A DNA stretch of 64,000 bases. It comes from Daphnia pulex. Taxonomy: Eukaryota; Arthropoda; Branchiopoda; Diplostraca; Daphniidae. The notes beneath the pieces are model-generated. The model ran no database searches and had not been told where the DNA came from. It saw only the letters and a list, made by a program, of their open reading frames with translations. Of the stretch, positions 52,194 through 64,000 are shown piece after piece; positions within the stretch are counted from its first letter, which is position 1; the number at the start of each line of letters is the position of its first letter. The stretch covers positions 15,181,001 to 15,245,000 of the forward strand of contig NC_060026.1 of assembly GCF_021134715.1 (NCBI RefSeq). Direction: 5' to 3'. The translations under genes were made by a program, and so were the position numbers.

Positions 52194-52843
52194 CCAGAAT
52201 AACGACATTAGTAAATATAGTTCCTAGAGTGACAAGAGTGTTAAGCAATAGGCACCTACTGGGTTGTATAAGACTTGAAAGCGAATAAACCTTAATTGAA
52301 TGTATACTCTTATTTCCTCTGTGTAGTTTTGGATTTAGGAGTTAACAAGCTAGGACAGAAAAATAAGCCAGCCTGATGATAAAAATAAGCTTTTAAACAT
52401 GCTACGCTTAGAGTAAAACTTATCAATTTCAAAACAGGAAATACTTTTTTTAAGACACTATCAGGTGCTGATAAATCAGTGTAGGGAGGTGTGTGTAAGA
52501 TGTGGCAATTGGCTGTAATATAAGGTGTTTTGAATTTCACTATTTGACGTGTTAAATGATAACGACGTGTCTCCTGTCAGTAAAATGGACGTAAATGCGT
52601 TACCTAAAATATTAGAACGTGAAATCTGTACGAATTCAAGAAGCAGATGAATCTCAAATAATTATGAAACTCACCTTTTTGTAGTTATTTCTCGACTTTG
52701 ATATCCAAACACTGCACAAACCTACAAAAAATAAAAGCTAAAATGAATAGAAAATTCAAACTTCTGTATTAAAAAAAACGAAGACGATACAAAACAAATG
52801 TGGAGTAGTATTAAATAAAAGAATTACGGCACTTATCCGGCGA
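52194..52843. repeat. 3' flank of CAP-lectin gene (recurring segment)
   Basis: Holds the CAP-lectin 3' UTR and the terminator side of the first MATH-BTB gene. Related copies lie at 47181-47650 and 55143-55690, so this flank travelled with segmental duplications in both directions. Confidence 0.75.
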
Positions 52844-54554
52844 TTAAAGCTGCAGAAGATAGTCGGTCAGTTCTTCGGCATCCGGTGGGTTGGCGTTAAG
52901 TAGTTGACACACATTTTTCAATGTCTCTACGTCGTACATTGCGGCCAATTTACCAAGTTGATGGCCACCGTCAGTCGTTTTTAACGATCCGGTGTAAAGG
53001 AAATTTAGAAAATTCTTGACAATCTCGACATCGAATTCTGCTTCGATTATGACAATAGACTTTTCAGTGTATCTGATTTTGCTAAAAGATGCATTCAGGA
53101 CAGGACTCCGGGCGCATAGAATAACTCGGTGGGCTTCCATCACTTTAACAGTTCCGACAATAATTTCGACATCCGTCAACTTTTGGTTTGTTGCTGCCAT
53201 CCAAAAATCTGTCGGCCAAGCGTCGTCCATCATCTCGTAGTTATAGTTGCTGATCGTACACATTGTTTTGATGTCGAGGTTGAAGTCAATGAATTTTGAG
53301 GTGAGAGAAATTGAATTATACCACATGTTGAAGCGTAAAAGTACTTTTGCGTTTTCTTTTGATTTCTTCGCTTCCAACTTAACCATAAGTCGGTTATTCT
53401 TCAGTTGGCAATAAATATCTTCAACTTTCAAGCCGAATTTTCGATGCTTGGCGCATGTAAAATGAATCCCAGGTTTACTGATACAGCTTTCACCGAAATT
53501 CCCAGTGACGTAAGCGAAAAACAATTCTTCTTTTTTATATTCCATTATACACTTAGGTATTCCGGATTCAGTAAACCGCAAAGCGCATCTAAAAGTGGGC
53601 GTAGTTCGATCAAAAATTATTTCTGTATCTATATCCGGCCTATGAAGTATGAAAACAATGAAAAAACAGATTAAAATACACGAAACCAAATAAATAAAAG
53701 AAATATTACATGATTTTGGAAGAAGAATTTGGTGCTTCAACTCCGTTATTTAAAATGTCCATGACTTTTACCATCTGCATGGCCTCAATTTTCTTCAGTG
53801 CAACTTGGCATAAACCAGACAGAGCCAGCAGCCCGTACTTGTTGGCTAACTTGAGCAATTCTTCATCTGCCAACGTTCCCATTGGCTCTCCCGTGTAAAC
53901 AAAGTGAAGAAACTTCTTCACAGTTGAAGGTTCCACTCCATCAATCCGGATCTGATGAGGAACGTCTTTTACCGGTTGTACCTTCTCAAATTCGTCTGCA
54001 AACACTCGACTGCGAGCAGCAAGAATGGCTTTGTGAACGGGAAATGTCTTGTTTTTCACGACAAATTCAACGTCCGCTAAATGTCTTTGAATTTTCAGAG
54101 CAGCCCATAATTGATCCTTGGCAAGACGATCAGACAGTCGATAGGAATAGCCATAGGTTGAATAGCAGGAAATAACTCCTTCGATGATTATTCGAAAAGA
54201 AAACGTGCAATTTCCAACAATCTTCTTGTCAAGTGGAGTTTTAAATAGCTGCAAACTTCCTCCATCGCCGATGTTCTCCTTTGTCATTGGCTTGATGATT
54301 ACAGGTCCTGTGCTACTACCTTGAATTTGGTACGTTACTTCTTCCACTTTCATCCCGATTTTGCCGAGATCAATTGCCATGAAAAACAAAATGGGTGATT
54401 TGGCGTGATTCTTCAACCCCACACGGAATACTCGTTCACCTCGAAACAGAATCATTTTCGATGCAATTGTTATTGCCGTTTGTTCCTCGACATTTTCCAG
54501 GATCCACTCGTACGGCACAATCACTTTCGGGGTACTAATCGAATCCAATGTCAT
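52844..54554 (-). CDS. Double MATH-BTB protein, gene 1
   Basis: Two coding exons, 54554-53710 and 53639-52844, join through a phase-2 intron into 546 residues. Module 1 (about 1-281) has a MATH-like part opening with PYEWILENV and a BTB domain (LADVEFVV, HKAILAARS, FLHFVYTGE). Module 2 (about 282-546) starts TEIIFDRTTPTFRC, again MATH-like, followed by a second, diverged BTB domain (LTDVEIIVG, HRVILCARS, FLNFLYTGS) and ends DYLLQL. SPOP-type MATH-BTB proteins recruit substrates to Cullin-3 ubiquitin ligases; that role is inferred here. The start codon is a conserved Met-Thr preceded in every paralogue by an acceptor, so a 5' UTR exon is likely. Confidence 0.85.
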
Positions 54555-54998
54555 GGTGACGTACTTCACAAAACTGGTGAAAATATAGAAAACAACTTTG
54601 TCAATTCTTATTGAAAAAAATAAAATTAATAGATCGACTCACCATAAAATAAGAATTAACAAGAATCTCAAAAACAGAAATGTTACACGTTGAAAAAAAA
54701 CTAGACTCTACCAGCCAGTGGTCAACAGGAAACTAACAGTAAATTCTTCTGCAACCCATACCCAATTTACCCAGTATAGTGAGAGAAGGGGTTAAGAATT
54801 TTAAAAGGGGGGGTTAGGGTGACGAAGGCAACACGTTGTTGGGGTGGGGGTGAGACCTTGGCATGTCCAGACAGATTTCTAACCCCTTCCTTTTCTTCTA
54901 AAACAAAATAGAAATTAAAACAAAAGGAACAAAATCATAAAACAAAATAGCAAAAATACAAAATATTCAAATATTTAACGGGAGAATCGAGATAAAAT
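54555..54998. other. 5' side of MATH-BTB gene 1
   Basis: Contains the likely 5' UTR exon, ending in a GTGAGT donor at about 54643-54648, and farther upstream the conserved block described separately. Confidence 0.55.
54781..54900 (-). promoter_or_regulatory. Conserved upstream block, gene 1
   Basis: About 120 bp with GGTTAAG, GGTTAGGGTGACGAA, GCAACACGTTGTTGGGGT, GTGAGACCTTGGCATGTCCA and CAGATTTCTAACCC. Near-identical blocks lie upstream of genes 2, 3 and 4 at nearly the same distance (about 220-370 bp) from the start codon, which suggests a shared promoter. Confidence 0.65.
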
Positions 54999-55141
54999 CT
55001 CGATTGCGATTTTGCTGCCACGTGAAGGAGTTCTGCATTTTTCTTAAAATATTTCCGATTCCATTTTCACCCATTCATTTTCTTTATCCAGGTCGCAAAA
55101 AATATCTTCAACTTTCAACCCGAAGTTGCGATTCTTAGCGC
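54999..55141 (-). pseudogene. Fragment of a MATH-BTB second-module exon
   Basis: An isolated 140-bp piece similar to 60765-60910 of gene 4, covering part of the second MATH region. It is joined abruptly at about 55142 to a copy of the CAP-lectin 3' flank. This is a duplication scar. Confidence 0.75.
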
Positions 55142-55142
55142 A

Positions 55143-55690
55143 ACCAGAATAACGACATTAATAAATAGTTCATACAGTGATAAGTAATAAGCACCTGCTG
55201 GATTGTGTAAGACTAAAAAGCAAATAAACCTTTATTAAATTTATAAATTCATATTTCCTTTTAACAAGAGTTCTGGAATTAGCTTGGGAATTAGGGATTT
55301 ACAATCTAGGGCAGAAATAAGCCAGTCTGATCAAAAGATAAAAACTTTTAGCCATTCTACGCTTGGAGTAAAACTTATCAATTTCAATAAAAGAAATACT
55401 TTTTTTAAACGCTATCAGGTGACTGATAAATCTGTATAGGGGGGTGTGTAAGAAGTGACAATTGGCCTTAATGTAAGGTGTTTTGAACTTCACTATTTGA
55501 CGTGTTACTTAAACATGAAAACAAGAGTAAAATGATAACATGTCACCTGCCAAAGTAGACGTAATTTGGTTACCTAAAATACTAGAGCATAAAATTGTAA
55601 CTGTTCAGGAAAATGGCAGTTCGATCTCAAAACAATTCTTAACCTAACCTTTAATGGTTATTTCGCAACCTTGATATCCAAATCCTGCAT
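55143..55690. repeat. Third copy of the CAP-lectin 3' flank
   Basis: Matches 52190-52680 and 47181-47650. Here it follows a MATH-gene fragment and is followed by MATH-BTB gene 2, as the original is followed by gene 1. A single unit of flank plus gene was therefore duplicated. Confidence 0.8.
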
Positions 55691-55820
55691 AAACCTACAA
55701 TGAAAAGGCTAAAATGAAAAGAATAAAATTCAAATTCCTGTGTTAAAAATAAACCAACGTAGATACAAAACTATGCAGAGTATATAATAAGAATTTTAAA
55801 CGGTAAATATAATCCGGTTA

Positions 55821-57534
55821 TTATAGCTGCAGAAGATAGTCGGTCAGTTCTTCGGCATCCGGTGGGTTGGCATTGAGCAGTTGACACACATTTTTCAAAG
55901 TCTCGACTTGGTACATTGTGGCCAATTTACTAAGTTGATGGACGCCGTCAGTCGACTTTAAAGATCCGGTGTAAAGGAAATTCAGGAAGAGCTTCACAGT
56001 ATCGACATGGAAATCTGCTCCAAATGAAATGATTGATTTGCTTGTATTGATGATCTTGTTCAATGATGCATTCAGGACAGGACTTCGAGCGCATAGGATT
56101 ACTCGGTGGGCTTCCATCACCTTGACAGTTCCGGCAAATATTTCAACATCTGTCAACTTTTTGTTGACTGCTGCCATCCAAAAATCTGTCGACCAAGCGT
56201 CGTCCATCATCTCGTAGTCATAGTTACTGATCGTACTGACGACTTTGATGTCAAAGTTAAAGTCAATGAATTCTAACAAGCTGTAGTTAATTGACTCAAA
56301 CTGGATGGTGAAGTGTTGAAGTAATTCTGCGTTGTTTTTTACTTTGACCGCTTCCAACTTGAACCAAATTTGGTTATTCTTCGGAACAAAATAAATGTCT
56401 TCAAATTTCAAGCCGAATCTTGGATGGTTGGCGCATGTAAAATGAATTCCAGGTTTGTTGATACGGTTTTCACCGAGATAACCAGTGATGTAAGCGAAAA
56501 ACAATTCTTCTTTTTGATATTCCATTACACATTTTGGCAGTCCTATTTCGGATGTAGTGAAACTCAAAGTGCATCTAAAAGTGGGCGTGGTTTGATCGAC
56601 AATTATTTCCGTATCTTTCTCCGGCCTATGAAGACAATGAAACGAATTAAAATAAAAGAAACAAAGTTAACAAAAAAGAAACGAAACTTTACATAATTTT
56701 GGAAGCATAAGGTTCTTCAACTCCGTCATTTAAACTCTCCATGAGCTTTGCCATTTGAGTGGGTTCAATTTTCTTCAGTGCAACTTGGCATAAACCAGAC
56801 AGAGCCAGCAGCCCGTACTTGTTGGCTAACTTGAGCAATTCTTCATCCGCCAATATTCCCATCGGTTCTCCCGTGTAAACGTAGTACAGAAACTTGGCCA
56901 CTGTTGAAGGATCCACGCCATCCAACCGGACCTGATGAGGACCGTTTTTTCCCGGTTGTTCTTTCATGAATTTGACTGCAAACACTCGACTGCGGGCAGC
57001 AAGAATTGATTTATGAACGGGAAATGTTTTGTCTTTCACAATCACTTCAACGTCAGCCAGATGTTTTTGATTTGTTATGGCATTCCAAAATTGCTCCTTG
57101 GCAAGGCGATCGCATAGTTTGTAGGAATAGCCATAGGTCGAACAGCAGGGGATGACTCCTTCAAGGACAATTCGAAACGAAAACGAGCAATTTCCAACAA
57201 TCTTTTTGCCTAGTCGAGTTTTGAATAGTTTCAGACTTCCTCCATCGCCGATATTCTCCATTTTCATTTGCTCCATCGTTACTGGCCATGTTGTGCCACC
57301 GTCTTGAATTTGGTACGTTACGTCTTCCACTTTCAGTCCAATTTTGCTGAGATTAATGGCCACGAAAAACAAAATGGCCGAATCGGCGTGGTTCTTCAAA
57401 CCCACACGGAAAACTTTTTCGCCACGAAATAAAATCATTTTCGACGCCATTGTCATCGGTTCTTCCTCGACGTTTTCCAGAATCCACTCGTACGGCACAA
57501 TCATCATCGGGGTACCAAATATCTTGGATGTCAT
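55821..57534 (-). CDS. Double MATH-BTB protein, gene 2
   Basis: Exons 57534-56693 and 56625-55821 encode 548 residues with the same two-module plan as gene 1, which is its closest relative in the array. Module 1 shows PYEWILENV, LADVEVIV and FLYYVYTGE; module 2 shows LTDVEIFAG, HRVILCARS and FLNFLYTGS. The 3' ends of genes 1 and 2 are nearly the same over the last 30 codons. No in-frame defect is seen. Confidence 0.85.
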
Positions 57535-57753
57535 GATGACGTATTGCACAAAACTGACGAGAAAATATAGAAAACCGTGTTGTTAATTCTAATCGAAATT
57601 TTTAAGAAAATTATTCGATCGACTCACCATAAATAAAGAAGTAACTAGAATCTCAAAAAAATAATTGTTGGACGTTGAAAAGAACTGCAGACTCGACCAG
57701 TCGCTGTTCAACAGGAAACTGAAAAGTAAATTTTGAGCAACCGGTTGCTAAGC

Positions 57754-57870
57754 GAGAGAAGGGGTTAAGAAAATTTAAGGGGGGTTGGGGTGACAAAGGC
57801 AACACGTGGTTGGGGTGAGAGTGAGACCTTGGGATGTCCAGACAAATTTCTAACCCATCCTTTTCTTCTA
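57754..57870 (-). promoter_or_regulatory. Conserved upstream block, gene 2
   Basis: Same block as upstream of gene 1, with ACACGTGGTTGGGGTGAGA and TGGGATGTCCAGACAAATTT, some 220-336 bp before the start codon. Confidence 0.6.
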
Positions 57871-58062
57871 AAAAAAAATGTAAATGCAATTAAAGAAACC
57901 AAAATAATAAAACTAAAGGGTTACAAGTAAAAATATATATTACAGAAAAAACGCAAATGACTTGCATGAATTTCTGTATTTTAACGACAAAACTGACAAG
58001 TATTGAAAATTCAAAAACACATTTAAACGCATTTAAGAAAAATCAAGTTAATCAACCAGCGA

Positions 58063-59772
58063 CTATAGATGTAGAAGATAGCCGGCAACATGTTCTGCAT
58101 CTGGTGGGTTGGCATTAAATACTTGACACACATTTTTTAAAGTCTCCACTTCGTACATTATGGCCAATTGACTCATCTGCTTACCACTGGCCCCCGTCAT
58201 TAAAAATCCGGTATAAAGGAAATTAAGAAAGTGCTTCACAGTATCAACATCGAATTCCACTCCAAATGTGACGATTGATTTGTTTGTGTTGATGATCTTG
58301 TTCAAAGAAGAATTCAGGACAGGACTCCGAGCGCATAAAATAACTCGATGAGCTTCCATCATTTTAACAGTTCCAACAAAGATTTCGACATCCGTCAACT
58401 TTTGATTGGTTGCTGCCAGCCATAAATCCTTCAACCATCCGTCGTCCATCATTTCGTAATAATAATTACCGATGGTGCTGGTCATTTTGATATCAAAGTC
58501 AACTGTTAGGAAAGGATCGACATAAAAATGCGATGGCGATACTGCTGCTACGTGAAGGAGTTCTGCGTTCTTCTGAAAATATTTCGATTCCATTTTCAAC
58601 CATTCATTTTCATAATCCGAGTCCCAAATATCGCAATAAATATCCTCCACTTTCAACCCGAAGTTGCGATGATTAACGCATGATAAATTAATCACAGGTT
58701 CAATTACAAAGGGGCGATTGCTATCGGTGTGTAACTCTCTTTCCCCAGTGAAATAAGCAATAAAAAGGTCTTCATTTTGATATTTCATCACACATGTGGA
58801 TTTTCCGTTTTCATCTAGTTTCGAATTGCATCGAAAGGTAGGTGTGGTCCGATCAAAGAATATTTCCGTTTCTTTCTCCGGCCTGTGTTTGGGAATAATT
58901 AAACAAATATAAATAAAATTCAACTAGTCTGGGAAAAACTAAAAGAAAACAAAATATTACGTGATTTTGGAAGAAGAGATCTCCTCATCGGCATTGCTGT
59001 TTAAATTTTTCATGGTGTTCGTTATTTGCAAGGCGTCCATTTTCTTCAGAGCAACTTTGCATAGTCCAGACAGAGCTTTAATTTGATAGTAATCAGCTAA
59101 CTTGAGTAAATCTCCATCTGCCAGTTTTCCATATAGCTCGCCAGTGTAGATGAAGTGAAGAAAATTCTCCATAGTGGAAGGTTCCACGCCATCGATTCGG
59201 ATCTGATGAGGACCGCCTTTTACCGCCTGTTTCTTTTCAAATTTGTCTGCAAATACGGGACTTCGGGCAGCAAGAATGGCTTTGTGTGCAGGAAATATCT
59301 TGTCCTTCACGACAAATTCAACGTCCGCTAGATGTTTTTGAATTATTAGAGCAGCCCATAATTGATCCTTGGCCAGACGATCGGACAGTTGATAGGAATA
59401 GCCGGGATCAGTCCCTACGATGCAAATTCGAAATACAGCCATCCAGTTTCCAAAAACCTTTTCGGTTAGATCAATGGTGAATAACTGCAGACTTCCTTCA
59501 TCGCCGATATCCTTTTTTGTCATTTCCGTCATCGTTATTGGGCTACTACCTTGAAATCCGCATTTTACGTCTTCCACTTTCATTCCGATTTTACCGAGAT
59601 CAATTGCCATGAAAAATAAAATGGGATCTACCGCCGCGTAGTTCTTCACACCCACACAAAATACTTTTTCGCCTCGAAACGAAATCATTTTCGATGCGAG
59701 TGTTGTCGTTTGTTCGTCGACATTCTCCAGGATCCACTCGTACGGCAAAATCATCATTGCCTCCGATGTCAT
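58063..59772 (-). CDS. Double MATH-BTB protein, gene 3
   Basis: Exons 59772-58961 and 58882-58063 encode 543 residues. The junction reads SSSKIT then PEKETEIFFDR. Module 1 carries LADVEFVV and FLHFIYTGE. Module 2 has an insertion relative to genes 1 and 2 in its MATH region (GERELHTDSNRP) and carries LTDVEIFVG and FLNFLYTGF. With gene 5 it forms a subgroup that ends DAEHV.DYLL or similar. Confidence 0.85.
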
Positions 59773-60010
59773 GATGATGTAATTCACAAATCTGTCGAGA
59801 AAAATAGAAAACCGAATTGTTAATTCTCATTGAAGTAGTTTTTAAAATTATTCGATCGACTCACCATAAATTAAGAAGTAACAAGAATCCTAAACACAGA
59901 ATTACTGCACGGCTAACAGAGTTACTCGACTTGACCACCTGCTAGGCTGCTGGTAAACACCAAACTAAACTGCAAATTCTTAACCACAGGCTACAGCCAA
60001 AAGGCTAAGC

Positions 60011-60140
60011 GAGAGAACAGGTTGAGAAACTAAAAGGCGGGGAGTTGGGGTGACGAAAGCAACACGTTGTGAGGGTGAGGGGGTGGGAGTGAGAACTTGG
60101 CATGTCCAGACAGATTTCTAACCCCCTCCTTTTCGTCTAA
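60011..60140 (-). promoter_or_regulatory. Conserved upstream block, gene 3
   Basis: Same block, slightly longer, about 239-368 bp before the start codon; the CTTGGCATGTCCAGACAGAT core is the same as in gene 1. Confidence 0.6.
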
Positions 60141-60302
60141 AAACAACCTTGGAATTTAAACGAAAAAAACTAAAATAATAAAACAAAAAAATGCAATAAA
60201 AGCAAAAATACAAATATTTAACGTGAAATTCTGTATTTTAAAGACATATGCACAGCTTGTGAGGAATGCTCAATAACATAATCAAGGTTAATGAACCAGC
60301 GA

Positions 60303-62004
60303 TCACAATTGTAGAAGATAGTCGGTTAGATTTTCGGCATCCGGTCGGCTGGCATTAAGTAACTGGCACACATTTTTCAAAGTCTCCACTTGGTACATTG
60401 TGGCCAATTGACTAAGTTGATGGACGCCGGCACTCGACTCTAAACAGCCGGTGTAAAGGAAATTTAGAAAATTATCGACAATCCCGTCCTGAAATTCCGC
60501 TCCCAATGTAACGATTGATTTCTCTGTGTTAGTGGTTTTGTTTAAAAGTTCATTGAAGACAGGACTCCGGGCGCATAGAATAATTCGATGAACTTCCATC
60601 ACCTTCACAGTTCCGATAAAGATTTCGACATCCGTCCACTTTTTCTTGGTTGCTGCCATCCATAAATCCTTCAGCCAATTTTTGTCCATCATCTCGTAGT
60701 AATAGTTGCCGATCGTGCTGACCGTTTTGATGTCAAACTCTACTTTAACGGAAAAATCGACACAATAACTCGATTGCGATTTTGCTGTCATGTGAAGGAT
60801 TTCCGCGTTTTCCTGAAAATATTGCGATTCCATTTTCAACCAATCATTATCTGCATTGAGCTCGCAATAAACATCCTCAACTTTGAACCCGAAGTTGCGA
60901 TGCTTAGCGCATGATAAATGAATCACGGGGTTATCAACATAAAAGTAATCGTCATCAGTATTTAACAATCTTTCTCCAGTGAGGTACGCACTAAAGATGT
61001 TCTCATTCTGAAATCGCATCACACTTTTCGATAGTTCGTTTTCATGGTTTTTAAATTTCAAACTGCATCGAAAGGTAGGCGTCGTCCGATCAAAAAATAT
61101 TTCTGTCTCTTTCTCCGGCCTGTGTTTGAGAATTATTAAACAAATAAATATAAGTTTCACAATGAATAAATTATAGTTAAAACACAAAATATTACATGAT
61201 TTTGGAAGAAGACATTTGTTCGTCGTTGTCATTTAAACGTTTCAAGATACTCGCTATTTTTAAGGCGTCAATAGTCTTCAGAGCATCAACACACAAATTA
61301 GCCAGAGTTGCAAGTTTATAGTGTTCAGCCAACATGAGTAATACTTCATCTTCCAGTGTTCCCATCGGCTCTCCAGTGTAGATGAAATGAAGAAATTTCT
61401 CGGCAGTTGAAGGTTCCACGCCATCGATTCGGATCTGTTGAGGAACGTCTGGTTGAAGCCTCTCGAATTCGGCTGCAAACACTCGACTGCGGGCAGCAAG
61501 AATGGCTTTGTGAACGGGAAATGATTTGTCTTTCACGATTAATTCAATGTCCGCCATGTTTTGTTGACTTTTTAGAGCAGCCCATAATTGATCTTTGCCC
61601 AGACGATCGCTCAGTTGATAGCAATAGCCGGAATAATCAGTTCCTTCGATGCAAATTCGAAACATAATTTTGCGGTTTCCAACGATCTTTTCGTTAAGTG
61701 TAACGGTGAACAGCTGCAGACTTCCTTCATCGTTCGAATCCTCTTGTGCCATTTCCTCCATCTTTGCTGGGCAGAGTCCACTGCCTTGCATTCCAAATTT
61801 TACGTCTTCCACTTTCATTCCCATTTTGTTCAGATCAACTGCCACTAAAAATAAAACGGGATCCACCGCGTGATTCTTCAAACCCACGCGGAAAACTTTT
61901 TGACCACGAAACGAAATCATTTTCGACGCGATCGTCGTTGGTTCTTGCCCGACATTCTCCAAAATCCATTCGTACGGCACAATCATCATTGCCTTCGACG
62001 TCAT
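60303..62004 (-). CDS. Double MATH-BTB protein, gene 4
   Basis: Exons 62004-61196 and 61119-60303 encode 541 residues. The two-module plan and phase-2 intron are kept. Module 1 has MADIELIV and FLHFIYTGE; module 2 has WTDVEIFIG, HRIILCARS and FLNFLYTGC. Its second module differs more from the others than they do from one another in the BTB region. Confidence 0.85.
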
Positions 62005-62246
62005 GATGACGTAATCAACAAAACTGGTGACAAAATGAAAAACCATATTTTTAGTTCTAATTAAATAAATAATTAAGTATAAGATTGACTCACCCAAAAT
62101 TAAGAGTTAAGTAACAAAATTGCAAGTAGGCTACGGTGAAGTTGAAATAACAGACTCGACTTATTGATGGTCAACTGGAAACTGAGACCAATTTTTCTAG
62201 AACCAGACAACCAGCACTCAAGCAGCAGTGCAGCACCAGCAGGCTA

Positions 62247-62360
62247 AGAGGAGGGGTTAAGGAAAAGGGGGGTTAGGGTGACGAAAGCAACACGTTGTTG
62301 GGGTGGGGGTGAGACCTTGGCATGTCCAGACAGATTTCTAACCCCCTCCTTTTCGTCTAA
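62247..62360 (-). promoter_or_regulatory. Conserved upstream block, gene 4
   Basis: Same block, about 243-356 bp before the start codon, nearly the same as that of gene 1 over GGTTAGGGTGACGAA to CCAGACAGATTTCTAACC. Confidence 0.6.
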
Positions 62361-62518
62361 AACAAACTTGAAATTTAAAATAAAGAAATAACAATTATAC
62401 AACTAAACGAGGAAATAAATATTACTAAATATGCAACTGTTTGCCAAAATTTCTGTATTTAAACGACACAGATTACAAATGTTGAATATTACCAAAACAC
62501 AATTAACAAAACCAGCGA

Positions 62519-64000
62519 TTATAGTTGTAGAAGATAGTCGGTAACATGTTCTGCATCTGGTGGGTTAGCATTAAATACTTGACACACACTTTTTAGAGTC
62601 TCCACTTGGTACATTGTGGCCAATTTAATGAGCTGCTTACCACTGGCCCCCGTCATTAAAGAACCGTTGTAAAGGAAATTTAGGAAAATCTTGACAATCT
62701 CGACATTGAATTCCGGCCCGAATGTAACGATGGATTTACCTGTGTTACTGATCTTGTTCAAAGAAGCATTCAGGATTGGGCTACGAGCGCATAAAATAAC
62801 TCGGTGAGCTTCCATCACTTTAACAGTCCCGACGAATATTTCGACATCCGTCAACTTTTGGTCTGTTGCGGCAGCCCATAAATCCTTCAACCATCCGTCG
62901 TCCATCATTTCGTAATAATAATTACCAATCGTGCTGGTCATTTTGATGTCGAAGTCAACTGTTAGGAAAGAATCGACAAAAAAATTCGATGGCGATTCTG
63001 CTGCCACGTGAAGGAGTTCTACGTTTTTCTGAAAATGTTTAGGTTCCATCTTCAACCAAACATTTTTATCAACCTCGTCGGAAATGTCGCAATAAACATC
63101 TTCAACTTTCAACCCAAAGTTACGTTGCTTTACGCATGATAAATGAATCACAGGTTCTCTTACATAGCGGCGTTCGCCATCCTCAACAAACTCGTATTCT
63201 CCAGTGAAGTAGGCAATAAAAATGTCTTCATTTTGATATTTCATCACACATGTGGATTTTCCGTTTTCATCTAATTTCGAGTAACATCGAAATGAAGGTG
63301 ACGTCCCATCATAAAATATTTCCGTTTCTTTCTCCGGCCTGTGTTTGGGAATAATTAAACAAATAAAATAAGCTTTATAACGAATTAAAAAAAAGTTCTT
63401 ACTAGACGTCAACAAAATATTACGTGATTTTAGAAGAAGACGTTTGCTCTTCGGTATTGCTGTTTAAATTTTTCATGATGTTTGTTATTTGAAATGCGTT
63501 AACTTTTTGCAGAGCCAATTTGCATAAACTAGCCAGAGTTGCAAGTTGATAGTATTCAGCTAACTTGAGTAAATCTTCATCTTCAAATGTTCCTTTCGGT
63601 TCGCCAGTGTAGATGAAGTAAAGAAAATTCTCCACAGTTGAAGGTTCCAGGTCATCGAACCGGATCTGAAGAGGACCGCCTTTTCCCGGTTGTTTCTTCT
63701 CGAATTCGTCTGCAAACACGGGACTGCGGGCAGCAAGAATTGATTTGTGTACAGGAAATGTTTTGTTTTTCACGATAAATTCAACGTCCGCCAGATTTTG
63801 TTGATTTTTCAGAGCAGCCCATAATTGAGACTTAGCAAGACGATCGCTCAGTTGATAGGAATAGTGGGAATCAGTTCCTTCAATGCAAATTCGAAACGAA
63901 AAAGTGAAGTTTCCTAAGAACTTTTCGGCAAGATCAATGCCGGTGAATAACTGCAGACTTCCTTCATCGCCGATTTCTTCTTCATAAATACACGTCATCT
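62519..64000 (-). CDS. Double MATH-BTB protein, gene 5 (cut by window edge)
   Basis: Exon 63338-62519 encodes the complete second module. The first-module exon runs from 63424 to beyond the right edge, so the start codon and most of the first MATH region are outside the window. Motifs LADVEFIV, FLYFIYTGE, LTDVEIFVG and FLNFLYNGS are present. It is most similar to gene 3 in the second module. Confidence 0.83.

Noticed and set aside
54781-54900. p53-like response element in the conserved upstream block
   Set aside because: Only one half-site (GGCATGTCC) is close to consensus; the second half has two core mismatches.

Overview
The window looks like nuclear DNA of a branchiopod crustacean, most likely Daphnia. 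Small introns with GT-AG borders interrupt almost every gene. The gene set mixes conserved arthropod genes (big brain, RpL11, ZNF706-like, TRMT11, CASD1, DRC1) with lineage-expanded families: MATH-BTB proteins, CAP-domain proteins and a coiled-coil C1q protein. All gene models were assembled by eye from reading frames and splice sites. The species call is inference from gene content.

Layout, left to right. 0.8-7.0 kb: a big brain (bib) aquaporin-family gene, 8 coding exons, + strand. 7.6-9.8 kb: a DRC1-like axonemal coiled-coil gene, - strand, convergent with bib. 10.3-11.75 kb: RpL11, + strand, whose introns 2 and 3 each hold a copy of what looks like one H/ACA snoRNA. 12.4-12.7 kb: a ZNF706-like small zinc-finger protein. 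13.1-15.1 kb: TRMT11, the tRNA G10 methyltransferase subunit.

From 14237 to 24876 the sequence is a nearly perfect 10.6-kb palindrome: two arms of about 5.3 kb around an 85-bp spacer. It starts inside TRMT11 exon 6, so a truncated inverted copy of TRMT11 exons 6-9 sits at 24050-24876. Every matching reading frame I compared between the arms encodes the same protein. The only length differences I found are a 54-bp tandem duplication and one CAA triplet. It is either a very young inverted duplication or an assembly artefact.

25.9-27.1 kb: a secreted coiled-coil/C1q protein. 28.1-30.0 kb: a tandemly duplicated, apparently non-coding unit of about 0.95 kb. 34.0-36.7 kb: an unrecognised two-transmembrane protein, - strand. 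39.2-42.9 kb: CASD1, the sialic-acid O-acetyltransferase, 14 coding exons.

45.4-52.2 kb: three tandem copies of a CAP (SCP/PR-1) locus. The first is a deletion-bearing pseudogene, the second encodes a CAP domain with a long acidic tail, and the third is a CAP domain fused to a bulb-type (mannose-binding, B-lectin) domain. 52.8-64.0 kb: a head-to-tail array of five genes on the - strand, the last cut by the window edge. Each encodes two consecutive MATH-BTB modules joined by one intron. Four of the five show their promoter side in this window, and each of these carries a strongly conserved block of about 120 bp at nearly constant distance from the start codon. The CAP-lectin fusion and the double MATH-BTB array are the most unusual protein architectures here. 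The palindrome and the intronic RNA pair are the most unusual DNA features.
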